Positions 50,401 through 58,487 of a stretch of DNA of 64,000 nucleotides are shown in pieces (within the stretch, counting starts at the first letter, position 1; the number at the start of each line of letters is the position of its first letter). Both the position numbers and the translations under genes were made by a program. The DNA comes from Algiphilus aromaticivorans DG1253 (GTDB lineage: Bacteria; Pseudomonadota; Gammaproteobacteria; Nevskiales; Nevskiaceae), in NCBI RefSeq assembly GCF_000733765.1, contig NZ_JPOG01000001.1, positions 3,358,501 through 3,422,500 of the forward strand. Reading direction: 5' to 3'. The notes under the pieces are model-generated. The model saw nothing but the letters and a program-made list of their open reading frames with translations, was not told the DNA's origin and made no database searches.

Positions 50401-51295
50401 GGATGAGTCGATCGAGGCTTTGCGCGAGAAATTCGGCGAACGCGCGAGAAAAGTCGTTACCAATGCCGCTAAAGGCTCCGAATGGGTGCGCGATCATCTG
50501 CGCGACTGGGATTTCGGCGCGCTGCCCGAGCGCGTGACGCTGCCCGGCGATATTCCGGCCTATCCGGCGCTGACGGTCGAGGAAAATGCGGTGCATCTGC
50601 GTCCCTTTGAATCGCGCGCGGCCGCCGAGGTGGCGCACGCCGACGGCGCGCGTGCGCTGATTCTGGCGGCGATCGGCAGCCGTGCGCGCGATATCGAGAA
50701 GGAGGTCCAGCGCCGCTTCGGTCTGCAGCTGGCCACCAGCGCGCATACGCCCAGGGCGCTGGCGGCCTCGCTGATCGCGCGCTGCGCCGACGCCATCTTC
50801 CAGCCCGCCGCGGTGCGCGACCGCGCCGCCTTCGAAGCGGCTCTCGCCCGGCGCGCCGAATTCAGCCAGCGTGCCCAGAACAGCCTGAACGATCTAGAGG
50901 CCTGGCTGACGCGGGCCGCCGCGCTGCGCGGCCGGCTCAAGGATCTGGAGAAGCCCTTCCCGGAAGCTGTCGCCGACGCCCGTGCGCAGCTCGACAGCCT
51001 GCTGGCGCCGGAGGCCATCACGGCGATTCCCGAGGCCCACTGGCCGCGCGTGGGGGTCTATCTGCAGGCGCTGGAAAAACGCCTGGAACGACTGGCCAAC
51101 AAGCCGGCGCGCGATGCGCAGCTCCTGGCGGATATCGTCGCGGCGCGCGGCAAGATGCCGCTGCCATTGACGTACCCGGCGCGCTGGGTCGAGGAAGAGT
51201 GGCGCGTGGCGCTGTTCGCGCAGGAGCTGAAAGCCCAGGGAGGCCCGAGTGCAGAGCGGCTGCGAGCTCGGATGGAGGGCGGCACGAGGGCCTAA
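47417..51295 (+). CDS. hrpA: ATP-dependent RNA helicase HrpA
   Basis: DEAH-box helicase of 1292 residues, matching E. coli HrpA (about 1300), which rescues stalled or collided ribosomes. Motif I GDTGSGKS (94-101), motif II DEAH (192-195), motif III SAT near 225 and motif VI QRAGRCGRVGPG near 375-387, then helicase-associated and OB-fold domains and the long DUF3418 C-terminal region (about 690-1290). ATG 47417 lies in the 90-base divergent gap with vapB. A TetR gene follows after 35 bases. Confidence 0.96.
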   Translation: MTRSTRSQFHQLLREAEESLSVRDARRLHGKARKLRGGDSQPLIKELNAARQRTEQRLRRLPANLNYPPELPVVAAREELLTAIREHQVIVVCGDTGSGKSTQLPKLCLEAGRGRRGLIGHTQPRRVAARALANRVAAELDSRPGEAIGFETRFEKQLADDGGLIKLMTDGILLNELSRDRDLTAYDTLIIDEAHERSLNIDFLLGYLKRLLAKRPDLKLIITSATLDPERLSQHFDEAPILRVEGRSYPIRIDYAPPAHDDTAVAVADAIDRLWSRRPDGDALVFLPGEREIREAARVLRGRRKDAEVLPLYARLGARAQDAVFSKASKPRIVLATNVAETSLTVPGIRYVVDTGTARVARFQPRSGVQSLKVEPISQAAADQRAGRCGRVGPGHCLRLYEEEDFAKRPAFTDPEIRRSNLAGVILQMAALKLGRVEDFPWVDPPDSRHVREGERLLRELNALGEDGSLTPTGRELARLPLDPRMARIALAARGTTAQDPALILAAALAVADPHEQPADQREAAKSAHGQWRHPRSDFLTLLNLWDRTRAIRRDEGSSALRRWCEKHFVSFNRLREWGLVVSQLRQALGVRAAADRPLDDAGRAQALKSLYAPLHQALLAGLVDHIGLRLPEKAGYQGPRGRQFQVFPGSGLAKKQPPWVMCAELSQTRQLYARTCAAIEPAWLEEVAPHLLRRTLEDPHFDAERGQVSATEVVRFHGLELTRRARHYGSAEPVEARRIFIHEALVRGQLKRPPRFLRDNLALVESVRDKEQRLRRPDLLADEDQLCAFYEARLPDNACTQAALEKWLKRSGQTETRPRDDRPMAQLKQQMPTTGPLHMREPDVLRPGADADVEALFPERLSIDGHEVALEYRHDPGAEADGVTFVLDLTALFALPANRFDWLVRGLRPALFEALLRSLPGRKRRAVTPAAHFADALTERLGPDEGPLLEAICAALREMSGADLAPEDFECERLPPHLRPRLRLLDEVGKALGEDESIEALREKFGERARKVVTNAAKGSEWVRDHLRDWDFGALPERVTLPGDIPAYPALTVEENAVHLRPFESRAAAEVAHADGARALILAAIGSRARDIEKEVQRRFGLQLATSAHTPRALAASLIARCADAIFQPAAVRDRAAFEAALARRAEFSQRAQNSLNDLEAWLTRAAALRGRLKDLEKPFPEAVADARAQLDSLLAPEAITAIPEAHWPRVGVYLQALEKRLERLANKPARDAQLLADIVAARGKMPLPLTYPARWVEEEWRVALFAQELKAQGGPSAERLRARMEGGTRA

Positions 51296-51330
51296 TGCGG
51301 ATGTATTGATTCATCTGTATTATCGCCTCA

Positions 51331-51990
51331 ATGGGGGAGGCAAATATCGGAACTACGCCCGAATCGGGGGCGACGCGCGAGCGCCTGATGCAGGAGGCCA
51401 TGCGCTTGCTTGCCCAGGAGGGCTTCAAGGCGGTGTCGCTGCGACGCATCGTGCTGGCCGCCGGTGCGCGAAACCCCTCGGCGCTGCACTACCACTTCGG
51501 CACGCGATCGCATCTGATCTCTTCCATTACCGACATGTTGCGCGAGCAGATCGAGCCGCCGGCACTGCGCGCGCTGGCCGATCTCGAGCGACAGCCGGAT
51601 TACCGCGCGCGCGATGTTGTCGAAGCGGTCTTTGGCCCGGTCATGGCCCTACGCGAGGATCCCGCCTATGGCCGGGACGCGGTGCAGTTTCTGGCACGCC
51701 TGGGCTGGGACTACGGAACCGACGGCCAGGAGCTGTCGGCTGCCCTGCACCGCCGCATGATGCTGGCGGCCGTGGCGCGGCTGCAGACGCTGATGCCGGA
51801 GGTCGACGGGGAAACGCTGCAGTTCCGGCTGATCCTGAACATGAACAACGTCTACTACGGCCTGGCCTATCGCAGCTATATGAAGCGCTCGCCTTTCGGC
51901 GCGCTGTCGCTGGCTGATCCGGCGCAGGGCGAACGCCTGCGCCGACTGTTCATCGATTACATGGAGGCGGGACTGCGCGGCGCTCAATGA
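51331..51990 (+). CDS. TetR-family transcriptional regulator
   Basis: 219 residues. N-terminal helix-turn-helix about 15-62 (RLMQEAMRLLAQEGFKAVSLRRIVLAAGA, then ALHYHFGTRSHLI, the Y-H-F recognition end). The C-terminal ligand domain has no recognised signature. ATG 51331 is only seven bases after a TATTAT box (51318-51323), so the message could be leaderless. It is followed after 48 bases by a lipoprotein lipase gene, a plausible target. Confidence 0.88.
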   Translation: MGEANIGTTPESGATRERLMQEAMRLLAQEGFKAVSLRRIVLAAGARNPSALHYHFGTRSHLISSITDMLREQIEPPALRALADLERQPDYRARDVVEAVFGPVMALREDPAYGRDAVQFLARLGWDYGTDGQELSAALHRRMMLAAVARLQTLMPEVDGETLQFRLILNMNNVYYGLAYRSYMKRSPFGALSLADPAQGERLRRLFIDYMEAGLRGAQ

Positions 51991-52038
51991 CACGCCGGCT
52001 GTTCAGCCGAGACAAAGAAGAAAGGGAGGAGAACAACC

Positions 52039-53472
52039 ATGAGCTATAGAGAAGTACGCCGGCTTTCGGGCCGCTTCCTCGTCGTTGCGCTCGCGCTTGC
52101 CGGCCTAGCGGCCTGCGGCGGCGACAGCGGGGACGGCAGCGCGCGCGGCCCGGATTCGGTGGTGCCCCCCGAAGAGGTGAGCGAGCGCATGCTGCCCATC
52201 GTCTTCGTGCACGGCGTGGCCGGCTCGGCGCAGCAGTACCAGACGCAGGTCATGCGCTTCGAGGCCAACGGCTATCCGGCAGACCGTATCCACGCCTTCG
52301 AGTACAACGGCGGCCTGCCGGGCGTCGTGCAGGCGGCCGCGGCCGGATTTGCGCTGGAGCTGCTGGATTTCATCAACGAGGTGCGCGCCGAGCACGACGT
52401 CGAGGCGGTCTATCTGGTCGGGCATTCGCTGGGCACGATCATCTCCACCGAGTTCCTGACTCTGGGCACGATCACCGGCCTGATTCCGGGTGTCGACGGA
52501 CCTTCCGACGTGGTGGCCAAGTACGTCGCCATTGATGGCTTGCTGACGCCCGTCTGCCCGGGATTGGTGCCCTGCCTGGGTGTTTACGACGGCGAGCGCA
52601 CCGACATCTCCGGTCCGGAGCGCGAGGAAATCGAGAATCAGGCGCACGTCGAGGTTGCGACCTCGGAGGAATCCTTCATCGCGCAGTACGAATTCCTGCT
52701 GGAACAAGCGCCACAGGTCGTGAAGATCGCGCCGCAGCGCGGGCCGGTCGAGATCGCCGGCCGCGCGGTCAACTTCCCGGAGAACACCGGCCGCGCCGGG
52801 GCGACGCTGGAAATCTGGCCCATCGACCCGCAGACCGGACATCGCGCCAGCACCGAGCCGCACACGCGCGTGATCGTTGCCGACGACGGCAGCTGGGGGC
52901 CGGTGACAGTGGACCCACAGCAGCATTACGAGAAGGTGCTGCTGGTCGAGGGCGAGAATCCGCACCATTTCTACTATCAGCGCTATCCGCGCAGCACCCG
53001 CCACGTGCGGTTGCTTTCCGGCCCGCCGGATGCCGACACGCCGGAAAACACGCACACCAGCGACAACCACACCGCGCTGCTCGTGCTGCGCCACCGCGAA
53101 TGGTTCGCCACGCACGAAAGCGGCAACATCGACGTGCTCGAGATCAGCACCACCAGCCCGACGCGCGAGGACCAACCAGCCTTCAATGTCATCGCGGATT
53201 TCGTGGGCAACGATGTGCTCGGCCTGCACATCCACGATGCCGAAGCCACACCGGGAGAAACCACCGGCGAGCCGCTGCCCTACTTCCCGGACGAGCCCTT
53301 CCAGAGCGGCATCGATGTCTTCATGCCGGGCGCCGAGCAGCCGGACGGCACCATCATTGTCCGCAACCTGCCGCGCGGCGACGCCAGCCGACCGCAGGAA
53401 ATCCGGCTGCCCAATTGGCCGTCCTCCGGCCACCGCATCGGCGTGCTCTTCAACGACTACGTCCTGGAGTGA
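52039..53472 (+). CDS. Lipoprotein lipase/esterase (alpha/beta hydrolase)
   Basis: 477 residues. A lipoprotein signal peptide ends at Cys26 (LAAC), followed by a Gly/Ser/Asp-rich linker. The hydrolase domain shows the oxyanion HG (59-60, in VFVHGVAG) and nucleophile S130 in GHSLG. The domain after about residue 250 is beta-rich (FNVIADFVGNDVLG, GIDVFMPGAEQPDG) and may bind substrate or the cell surface. A very strong ribosome site GGGAGGAG precedes ATG 52039. Likely anchored in the outer membrane; substrate presumably lipid or ester, not provable here. Confidence 0.82.
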   Translation: MSYREVRRLSGRFLVVALALAGLAACGGDSGDGSARGPDSVVPPEEVSERMLPIVFVHGVAGSAQQYQTQVMRFEANGYPADRIHAFEYNGGLPGVVQAAAAGFALELLDFINEVRAEHDVEAVYLVGHSLGTIISTEFLTLGTITGLIPGVDGPSDVVAKYVAIDGLLTPVCPGLVPCLGVYDGERTDISGPEREEIENQAHVEVATSEESFIAQYEFLLEQAPQVVKIAPQRGPVEIAGRAVNFPENTGRAGATLEIWPIDPQTGHRASTEPHTRVIVADDGSWGPVTVDPQQHYEKVLLVEGENPHHFYYQRYPRSTRHVRLLSGPPDADTPENTHTSDNHTALLVLRHREWFATHESGNIDVLEISTTSPTREDQPAFNVIADFVGNDVLGLHIHDAEATPGETTGEPLPYFPDEPFQSGIDVFMPGAEQPDGTIIVRNLPRGDASRPQEIRLPNWPSSGHRIGVLFNDYVLE

Positions 53473-53496
53473 GTCGCGGCGGGCTGCCGGGAATGC

Positions 53497-54105
53497 TCAG
53501 GCCGCCCGGTACCCCGCCAGCAGGTCGCGGATCATCTCCACGCCGTCGGCGTGCAGCCGAAAGGCGTCGGGGTCCTGGATGCCGACGTAGATCAGACCGA
53601 TGAGCTGACTCTGGAACCCGCGCGCGGCGCGCTCGGGCGGAATGCTCTCGCGCAGCATGCCCAGTACCTTGGCGCGGCGGAAGCAGTCGCCCAGCGCGGC
53701 GGCGATGTGGCCGCGCAGCTGGCGCTCGATGTCGATCATGCCGGGGTTGCCCGGCAGCCGCTCGCGGCGGAGCATGATGATGACGTGGATGCGCCAGATC
53801 TGTTCGTTGTGCGCGATGCGTTCCAGCGCCTTGTCCGCGAATCGCTCCAGCGCGGCAAAGGGGTCGCTGAGGTCCGACGCCGCCAGCTCGGTTTCCAGCA
53901 AAGGCAGGCGCACGCGCTCGAGCATGGCCGCGTAGAGCGCTTCCTTGTCGGTGAAGTGCCAGTAGAGCGCGCCGCGCGTCATGCCGGCTTCGCGTGCGAT
54001 TTCCTCCAGCGTGGCGCGTGCCACCCCGCGATCGAAGAAGACTTGCTCGGCGGCGTCGAGCAGCGCCTCGCGGGTTTCGGCGGTCTGTTCCTTGGTGCGG
54101 CGCAT
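53497..54105 (-). CDS. TetR/AcrR-family repressor of the RND pump
   Basis: 202 residues, very like AcrR/TtgR. The N-terminus MRRTKEQTAETREALLDAAE and the helix-turn-helix TLEEIAREAGMTRGALYWHF (about 37-56) are the AcrR pattern; the C-terminal domain is the TetR_C drug-binding type with NEQIWRIHVIIML near 100. It is divergent from the pump genes; between them lies a perfect palindrome that overlaps the pump promoter, so it should repress pump and itself until an inducer binds. Confidence 0.93.
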   Translation of the reverse strand: MRRTKEQTAETREALLDAAEQVFFDRGVARATLEEIAREAGMTRGALYWHFTDKEALYAAMLERVRLPLLETELAASDLSDPFAALERFADKALERIAHNEQIWRIHVIIMLRRERLPGNPGMIDIERQLRGHIAAALGDCFRRAKVLGMLRESIPPERAARGFQSQLIGLIYVGIQDPDAFRLHADGVEMIRDLLAGYRAA

Positions 54106-54114
54106 GGACGGAGT

Positions 54115-54142
54115 TTGACAGTTGCGGAACTTTCGCTAGTAT
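54115..54142 (+). promoter_or_regulatory. Promoter of the RND pump operon
   Basis: TTGACA (54115-54120), a 16-base spacer and TAGTAT (54137-54142) lead directly into the palindromic operator. Confidence 0.5.
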
Positions 54143-54161
54143 ACATACATAAATGTATGTA
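54142..54161. promoter_or_regulatory. AcrR-type operator palindrome
   Basis: TACATACAT, AA, ATGTATGTA: perfect 9-bp arms around a two-base centre. Its arms are the same as the inner arms of the E. coli acrAB operator, there separated by six bases. It overlaps the expected +1 of the pump operon. Confidence 0.75.
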
Positions 54162-54198
54162 AATGGCGCTCAGCGCCAGAGTTCGTCAGGACCCCGCC

Positions 54199-55359
54199 AT
54201 GACCCTGTCTTCCCCCCTTTCCCGGCGTGCGTTGCGTGCGCCGGGTCTTCTGTTTCCGCTGGTGTTGATCGGTCTGCTCGCTGCCTGCGGTAATGACGAG
54301 GCCAAGGAGGAGCCGGATGTGCCGGCCCCCGTGCGCGTGACGGAACTCCGCACCGAAGATGTCTCGCGCCACGGCGTCTATCCGGGCCGTCTGCGCGGTG
54401 CGCGCGAGGTGGAGGTGCGCGCGCGCGTCGAGGGCATCCTGGAAGCCCGCACGCACGATGAGGGCGCGCGCGTCGAAGCCGACGAGCAGCTCTTCCGCAT
54501 CGACCCCCGGCCCTATGAGATCGCGCTGCAGCGCGCGGAGGCCGAGGTCGCCAACGCGCGCGCCATCGTCGACGAGGCTCGTCGCGAGTGGGAGCGCATC
54601 GAGGGGCTCTACGAGCGTGATGCGGTCAGCACGCGTGAGCGTGATCAGGCGCGCTCGGCGCTGGATCTGGCGAGCGCCCAGCGGGCCATGGCAGAGGCCG
54701 GCCGTAACGACGCACGTTTGCAGCTCAGCTACACCGAGGTGCGCGCGCCGGTGGCCGGGGTCACTGGACTGGAAACCGTTCCCGAAGGCACGTTGGTGGA
54801 GCGCGGCACCCTGCTCACCACCATCGTGCAGCTCGACCCGCTGCATCTGCGTTTCTCTCTGCCGGAAGCCGATGCCTTGGCGCGCCGCGTGCGCGAAGCC
54901 GCAGCTGACAACGGTGCTGCACGCGCGCGCGCCAAGCTGCTGCTGCCCGACGGCGCGATCTACGAGCGTGACGGCAGCGTCGACTTCACCGCCGCGAGCA
55001 TCGATCCCGATACCGGCACTGTGCGCGCCCGCGCCATCTTCCCGAACCCCGAAGATGTGCTGCAGCCGGGCCAGTTCCTGCGCATTCGGGTGTTGCTCGA
55101 GGAACTGGAGGACGTCTTCCTCATTCCCGAGAAGGCTGTCGCGCAGGGCGACGATGGCCCACAGATCTTCGTCCTCAGCGACGACAAGGCCGAAGCGGTG
55201 GATGTGGAACTGGGCCCGGTCATCGACGGCAAGCAGGTATTGCACTCCGGACCCGAGGCGGGTGACCGCCTCATCGTCAGTGGTCTCGCGGGCCTGGCCG
55301 ACGGCGACACGGTGCGCCTGCTCGACGCGGATGAGGAATCCGGCGACGGGAGCCGCTGA
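54199..55359 (+). CDS. RND efflux pump periplasmic adaptor (AcrA/MexA type)
   Basis: Membrane-fusion protein of a tripartite drug pump, 386 residues. Lipoprotein signal with Cys30 in LLAAC, then lipoyl halves (about 50-85 and 160-190, with LSYTEVRAPVAGVTG), an alpha-hairpin between them (about 95-155, coiled coil) and beta-barrel and membrane-proximal domains to the C-terminus. ATG 54199 is chosen; the in-frame ATG at 54163 touches the operator and adds a non-homologous stretch. The RND gene overlaps the stop by one base. Confidence 0.94.
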   Translation: MTLSSPLSRRALRAPGLLFPLVLIGLLAACGNDEAKEEPDVPAPVRVTELRTEDVSRHGVYPGRLRGAREVEVRARVEGILEARTHDEGARVEADEQLFRIDPRPYEIALQRAEAEVANARAIVDEARREWERIEGLYERDAVSTRERDQARSALDLASAQRAMAEAGRNDARLQLSYTEVRAPVAGVTGLETVPEGTLVERGTLLTTIVQLDPLHLRFSLPEADALARRVREAAADNGAARARAKLLLPDGAIYERDGSVDFTAASIDPDTGTVRARAIFPNPEDVLQPGQFLRIRVLLEELEDVFLIPEKAVAQGDDGPQIFVLSDDKAEAVDVELGPVIDGKQVLHSGPEAGDRLIVSGLAGLADGDTVRLLDADEESGDGSR

Positions 55360-58300
55360 TGCTGCGCTTCTTCATTGACCGACCCATTTTTGCGGCGGTT
55401 ATCTCCATCATCATCACCCTGGCGGGCAGCGCCACGCTGGGTGTGCTGCCGGTGGAGCAGTACCCGGACGTCACGCCGCCGCAGATCTCGGTGCAGGCGA
55501 GCTATCCGGGTGCCAGCGCCGAGGTGATCGCCGAATCCGTGGCCGCGCCGCTGGAGCAGGAGATCAACGGCGTCGACAACATGATCTACATGGAGTCGAA
55601 CAGCACCGATTCCGGCAGCCTGCAGTTGACCGTGTCCTTCGATATCGGCACCGACCCGGACCAGGCCGCGATCAACGTCAACAATCGCGTCCAGGCCGCC
55701 AGCTCGCGGCTGCCGCAGGCGGTGCGCAACCAGGGCGTGCGCGTGCAGGCGCGCTCCAACAACATCCTGATGGTCGCCACGCTGGCCTCTCCCAACGAGA
55801 GTTTCAGCAGCCTGGAGATCAGCAACTACGCGCTCATCAACATCCTCGACGAGCTGGTGCGCATCCCGGGCGTCGGCGATGCGCGGCTCTTCGGCGCGCA
55901 GGACTACTCGATGCGCATCTGGCTGCGGCCCGACAAGCTCGCCGACTTCGGCCTGACGCCCTCCGACGTCGCCGCCGCGCTGCGCGAGCAGAACGCCCAG
56001 TTCGCAGCCGGCCGCATCGGCGCCGAGCCGGCGCCCGCCGGGCAGGCCTTCAGCTTCACGGTGGCCACGCGCGGCCAGCTCAGCGAGGTCGAGGACTTCG
56101 AGCGCATCATCCTGCGCGCCGATGACGAGGGCGGCACGCTGCGCCTAGACGATGTGGCGCGCGTAGAGCTGGGCGCGCAGGACTACGCCTTTTCGGCGAC
56201 TTATCGCGGCGAATCGGCGGTGCCCATGGGGGTCTATCTGCAGCCGGGCGCCAACGCGCTGGAGACGGCCACGGCCGTGCGCGAGACCCTCGCCGGGATC
56301 GGCGCCGAGCTGCCCGAGGGAATGGCCTACGACATTCCCTACGACACCACCGAGTTCGTCGAGATCTCCATCAAGGAGGTCATCATCACGCTGCTCATCG
56401 CCATCGCGCTGGTGGTGCTGGTGACCTTCGCATTCCTGCAGCATCTGCGTGCGACCTTGATTCCCGTGCTGGCGATTCCGGTGTCGCTGATCGGCACTTT
56501 CGCCGGCATGCAGGCGCTGGGCTTCTCGGTGAACCTGCTCACGCTATTCGGCCTGGTGCTGGCTATCGGCATCGTCGTCGACAACGCCATCATCGTGCTG
56601 GAGAACGTCGACCGCCTGATGCACGAGCAGAAGCTGTCGGCACGCGACGCCACCGTGCGCACCATGGAGCAGGTCGCTGGCGCGGTGGTGGCCTCGACCC
56701 TGGTGCTGGCGGCGGTCTTCGCGCCGGTGAGCTTCCTGGGCGGGCTGACGGGCGAGCTCTACCGCCAGTTCGCGGTCACCATCGCCATCGCCGTCATCGT
56801 TTCGGGCGTGGTTGCGCTGACCCTGACACCGGCGATGTGCGCGCTGCTGCTGGGTGGTCAAAAGCAGACCGTTGCTGCCCCCTTCCGCATCTTCAATCGC
56901 GGTTTCGATGCGCTGACTCGCGGCTTCACGCACGTGGTCAGCTATCTGCTTCACCACCGCATCATCGGCAGCGTCGGCTTCGCCGGCGCCATCGGCGCCA
57001 TGCTGCTGGCGCTCAGCGCGTTGCCTACCGGCTTGGTCCCGCAGGAGGATCAGGGGCTGGTGCTGGTGGCGCCGCAACTGCCACCGGTTGCAGCCCTGAA
57101 CCGGACCGAGGCAGCGCGCGACGCCCTGACCGAGAAGATTCTCGCCATGGAGGAAATCGAGGGCGCGGTGATGTTCGCCGGCTTCGATATCGTCGCCGGT
57201 GCGCTGCGCAGCAACTCCGGGGTGGGCTTCATCCAGCTCACCGACTGGGATGAGCGTGGCGGGTCGAATCAGGACGCCGCTTCGGTCGCCAAGCGCGTCG
57301 CGGAACTCGGCGATTCGCTACCCGAGGTCGAGGTGGTCAGCTTCGTGCCGCCCCCGATCCGCGGCCTGTCCTTGACCGGCGGTGTCGAAGGTTATCTGCA
57401 GATTGCGGGCGACCTCTCGCCGAAGGAGCTGGCCGCGCGCGCCGATCGCTTCGTCGCAGCGGCCAAGCAGCGTCCGGAGTTGACCAAGGTGCGCACCACG
57501 CTCGATGCCACTTATCCCCGCTATCGTGCCGATGTTGATCGCGAGAAAGCCAAGGCGGCCGGCGTACCCATCGACAGCATCTTCGAGGCCATGCAGTCGA
57601 CCTTCGGCTCGCTCTACATCAACGACTTCTCGTTGGCTGGCCGCATCTGGCAGGTGCGCGTGTCCTCCGAGGCCACCTTCCGCGACCAGGCGAAGGACAT
57701 CGACAAGGTCTTCGTGCGCGGTGACGGCGGCCAGATGCTGCCGCTGTCCAGCCTGGTGACGCTGGAGCGCGAAAGCGGTGCCGACATCCTGGCGCGTTTC
57801 AACGTCAATCCGGGCGCCAAGGTGCTGGCTGAGCCGGTCGAGGGCTACACCACCGGTGACGCCAAGGCCGCGATGGAGGCGGTCGCCGCCCAGCAGCTGC
57901 AGGCTGGCGACGGTATCGGCTGGACTGGCGAGGCCTTCCAGCTCGACGCGGCGGGCAGTGCCGGCGGCATTGCCTTCGGCCTTGGCCTGATCATGGTGCT
58001 GCTGATTCTCGCTGCCCAGTACGAGCGCTGGCTGCTGCCCTTCGCGGTGGCCAGCGCGGTACCCTTTGCTGTGCTGGGTGCGGCGGTGGCGATGTGGCTG
58101 CGCGGCTTTCCGAACGACATCTACTTCCAGGTCGGTCTGCTCGTGCTCATCGGCCTGTCGGCGAAGAACGCCATCCTTATCGTCGAGTTCGCCGCGCAGA
58201 ACAAGCGCGAGGGTCACACCGCCGTGGAAGCCGCCATCGCCGCGGCGCGCCAGCGCTTCCGCGCCATCATGATGACGGCGCTAACCTTCATCATCGGCAC

Positions 58301-58487
58301 GCTGCCGCTGGTCTTTGCGACCGGCGCAGGCGCCGCCAGCCGGCAGGAGATCGGCACCGTCGTCGTCGGCGGCATGGTGCTCGCCAGCTCGCTGGCGCTG
58401 CTCTTCGTACCGCTGATCTACTGCCTGCTGGAAGAGCTGAGCGACTGGATACGGGCGCGTCGCGGGCACGAGGAGACCTCGGCATGA
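55359..58487 (+). CDS. RND efflux pump inner-membrane transporter (AcrB/MexB type, HAE1)
   Basis: Proton-driven trimeric exporter, 1042 residues, twelve membrane helices. N-terminal FIDRPIFAAVISI is the HAE1 signature. The proton-relay Asp pair region is GIVVDNAIIVLENV near 403-416, and the late helix has LSAKNAILIVEFA (Lys near 935). Two large periplasmic domains lie at about 30-330 and 560-865. The pump family handles drugs, detergents and solvents; actual substrates unknown. It overlaps the adaptor and outer-membrane genes (ATGA), so all three are coupled. Confidence 0.96.
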   Translation: MLRFFIDRPIFAAVISIIITLAGSATLGVLPVEQYPDVTPPQISVQASYPGASAEVIAESVAAPLEQEINGVDNMIYMESNSTDSGSLQLTVSFDIGTDPDQAAINVNNRVQAASSRLPQAVRNQGVRVQARSNNILMVATLASPNESFSSLEISNYALINILDELVRIPGVGDARLFGAQDYSMRIWLRPDKLADFGLTPSDVAAALREQNAQFAAGRIGAEPAPAGQAFSFTVATRGQLSEVEDFERIILRADDEGGTLRLDDVARVELGAQDYAFSATYRGESAVPMGVYLQPGANALETATAVRETLAGIGAELPEGMAYDIPYDTTEFVEISIKEVIITLLIAIALVVLVTFAFLQHLRATLIPVLAIPVSLIGTFAGMQALGFSVNLLTLFGLVLAIGIVVDNAIIVLENVDRLMHEQKLSARDATVRTMEQVAGAVVASTLVLAAVFAPVSFLGGLTGELYRQFAVTIAIAVIVSGVVALTLTPAMCALLLGGQKQTVAAPFRIFNRGFDALTRGFTHVVSYLLHHRIIGSVGFAGAIGAMLLALSALPTGLVPQEDQGLVLVAPQLPPVAALNRTEAARDALTEKILAMEEIEGAVMFAGFDIVAGALRSNSGVGFIQLTDWDERGGSNQDAASVAKRVAELGDSLPEVEVVSFVPPPIRGLSLTGGVEGYLQIAGDLSPKELAARADRFVAAAKQRPELTKVRTTLDATYPRYRADVDREKAKAAGVPIDSIFEAMQSTFGSLYINDFSLAGRIWQVRVSSEATFRDQAKDIDKVFVRGDGGQMLPLSSLVTLERESGADILARFNVNPGAKVLAEPVEGYTTGDAKAAMEAVAAQQLQAGDGIGWTGEAFQLDAAGSAGGIAFGLGLIMVLLILAAQYERWLLPFAVASAVPFAVLGAAVAMWLRGFPNDIYFQVGLLVLIGLSAKNAILIVEFAAQNKREGHTAVEAAIAAARQRFRAIMMTALTFIIGTLPLVFATGAGAASRQEIGTVVVGGMVLASSLALLFVPLIYCLLEELSDWIRARRGHEETSA

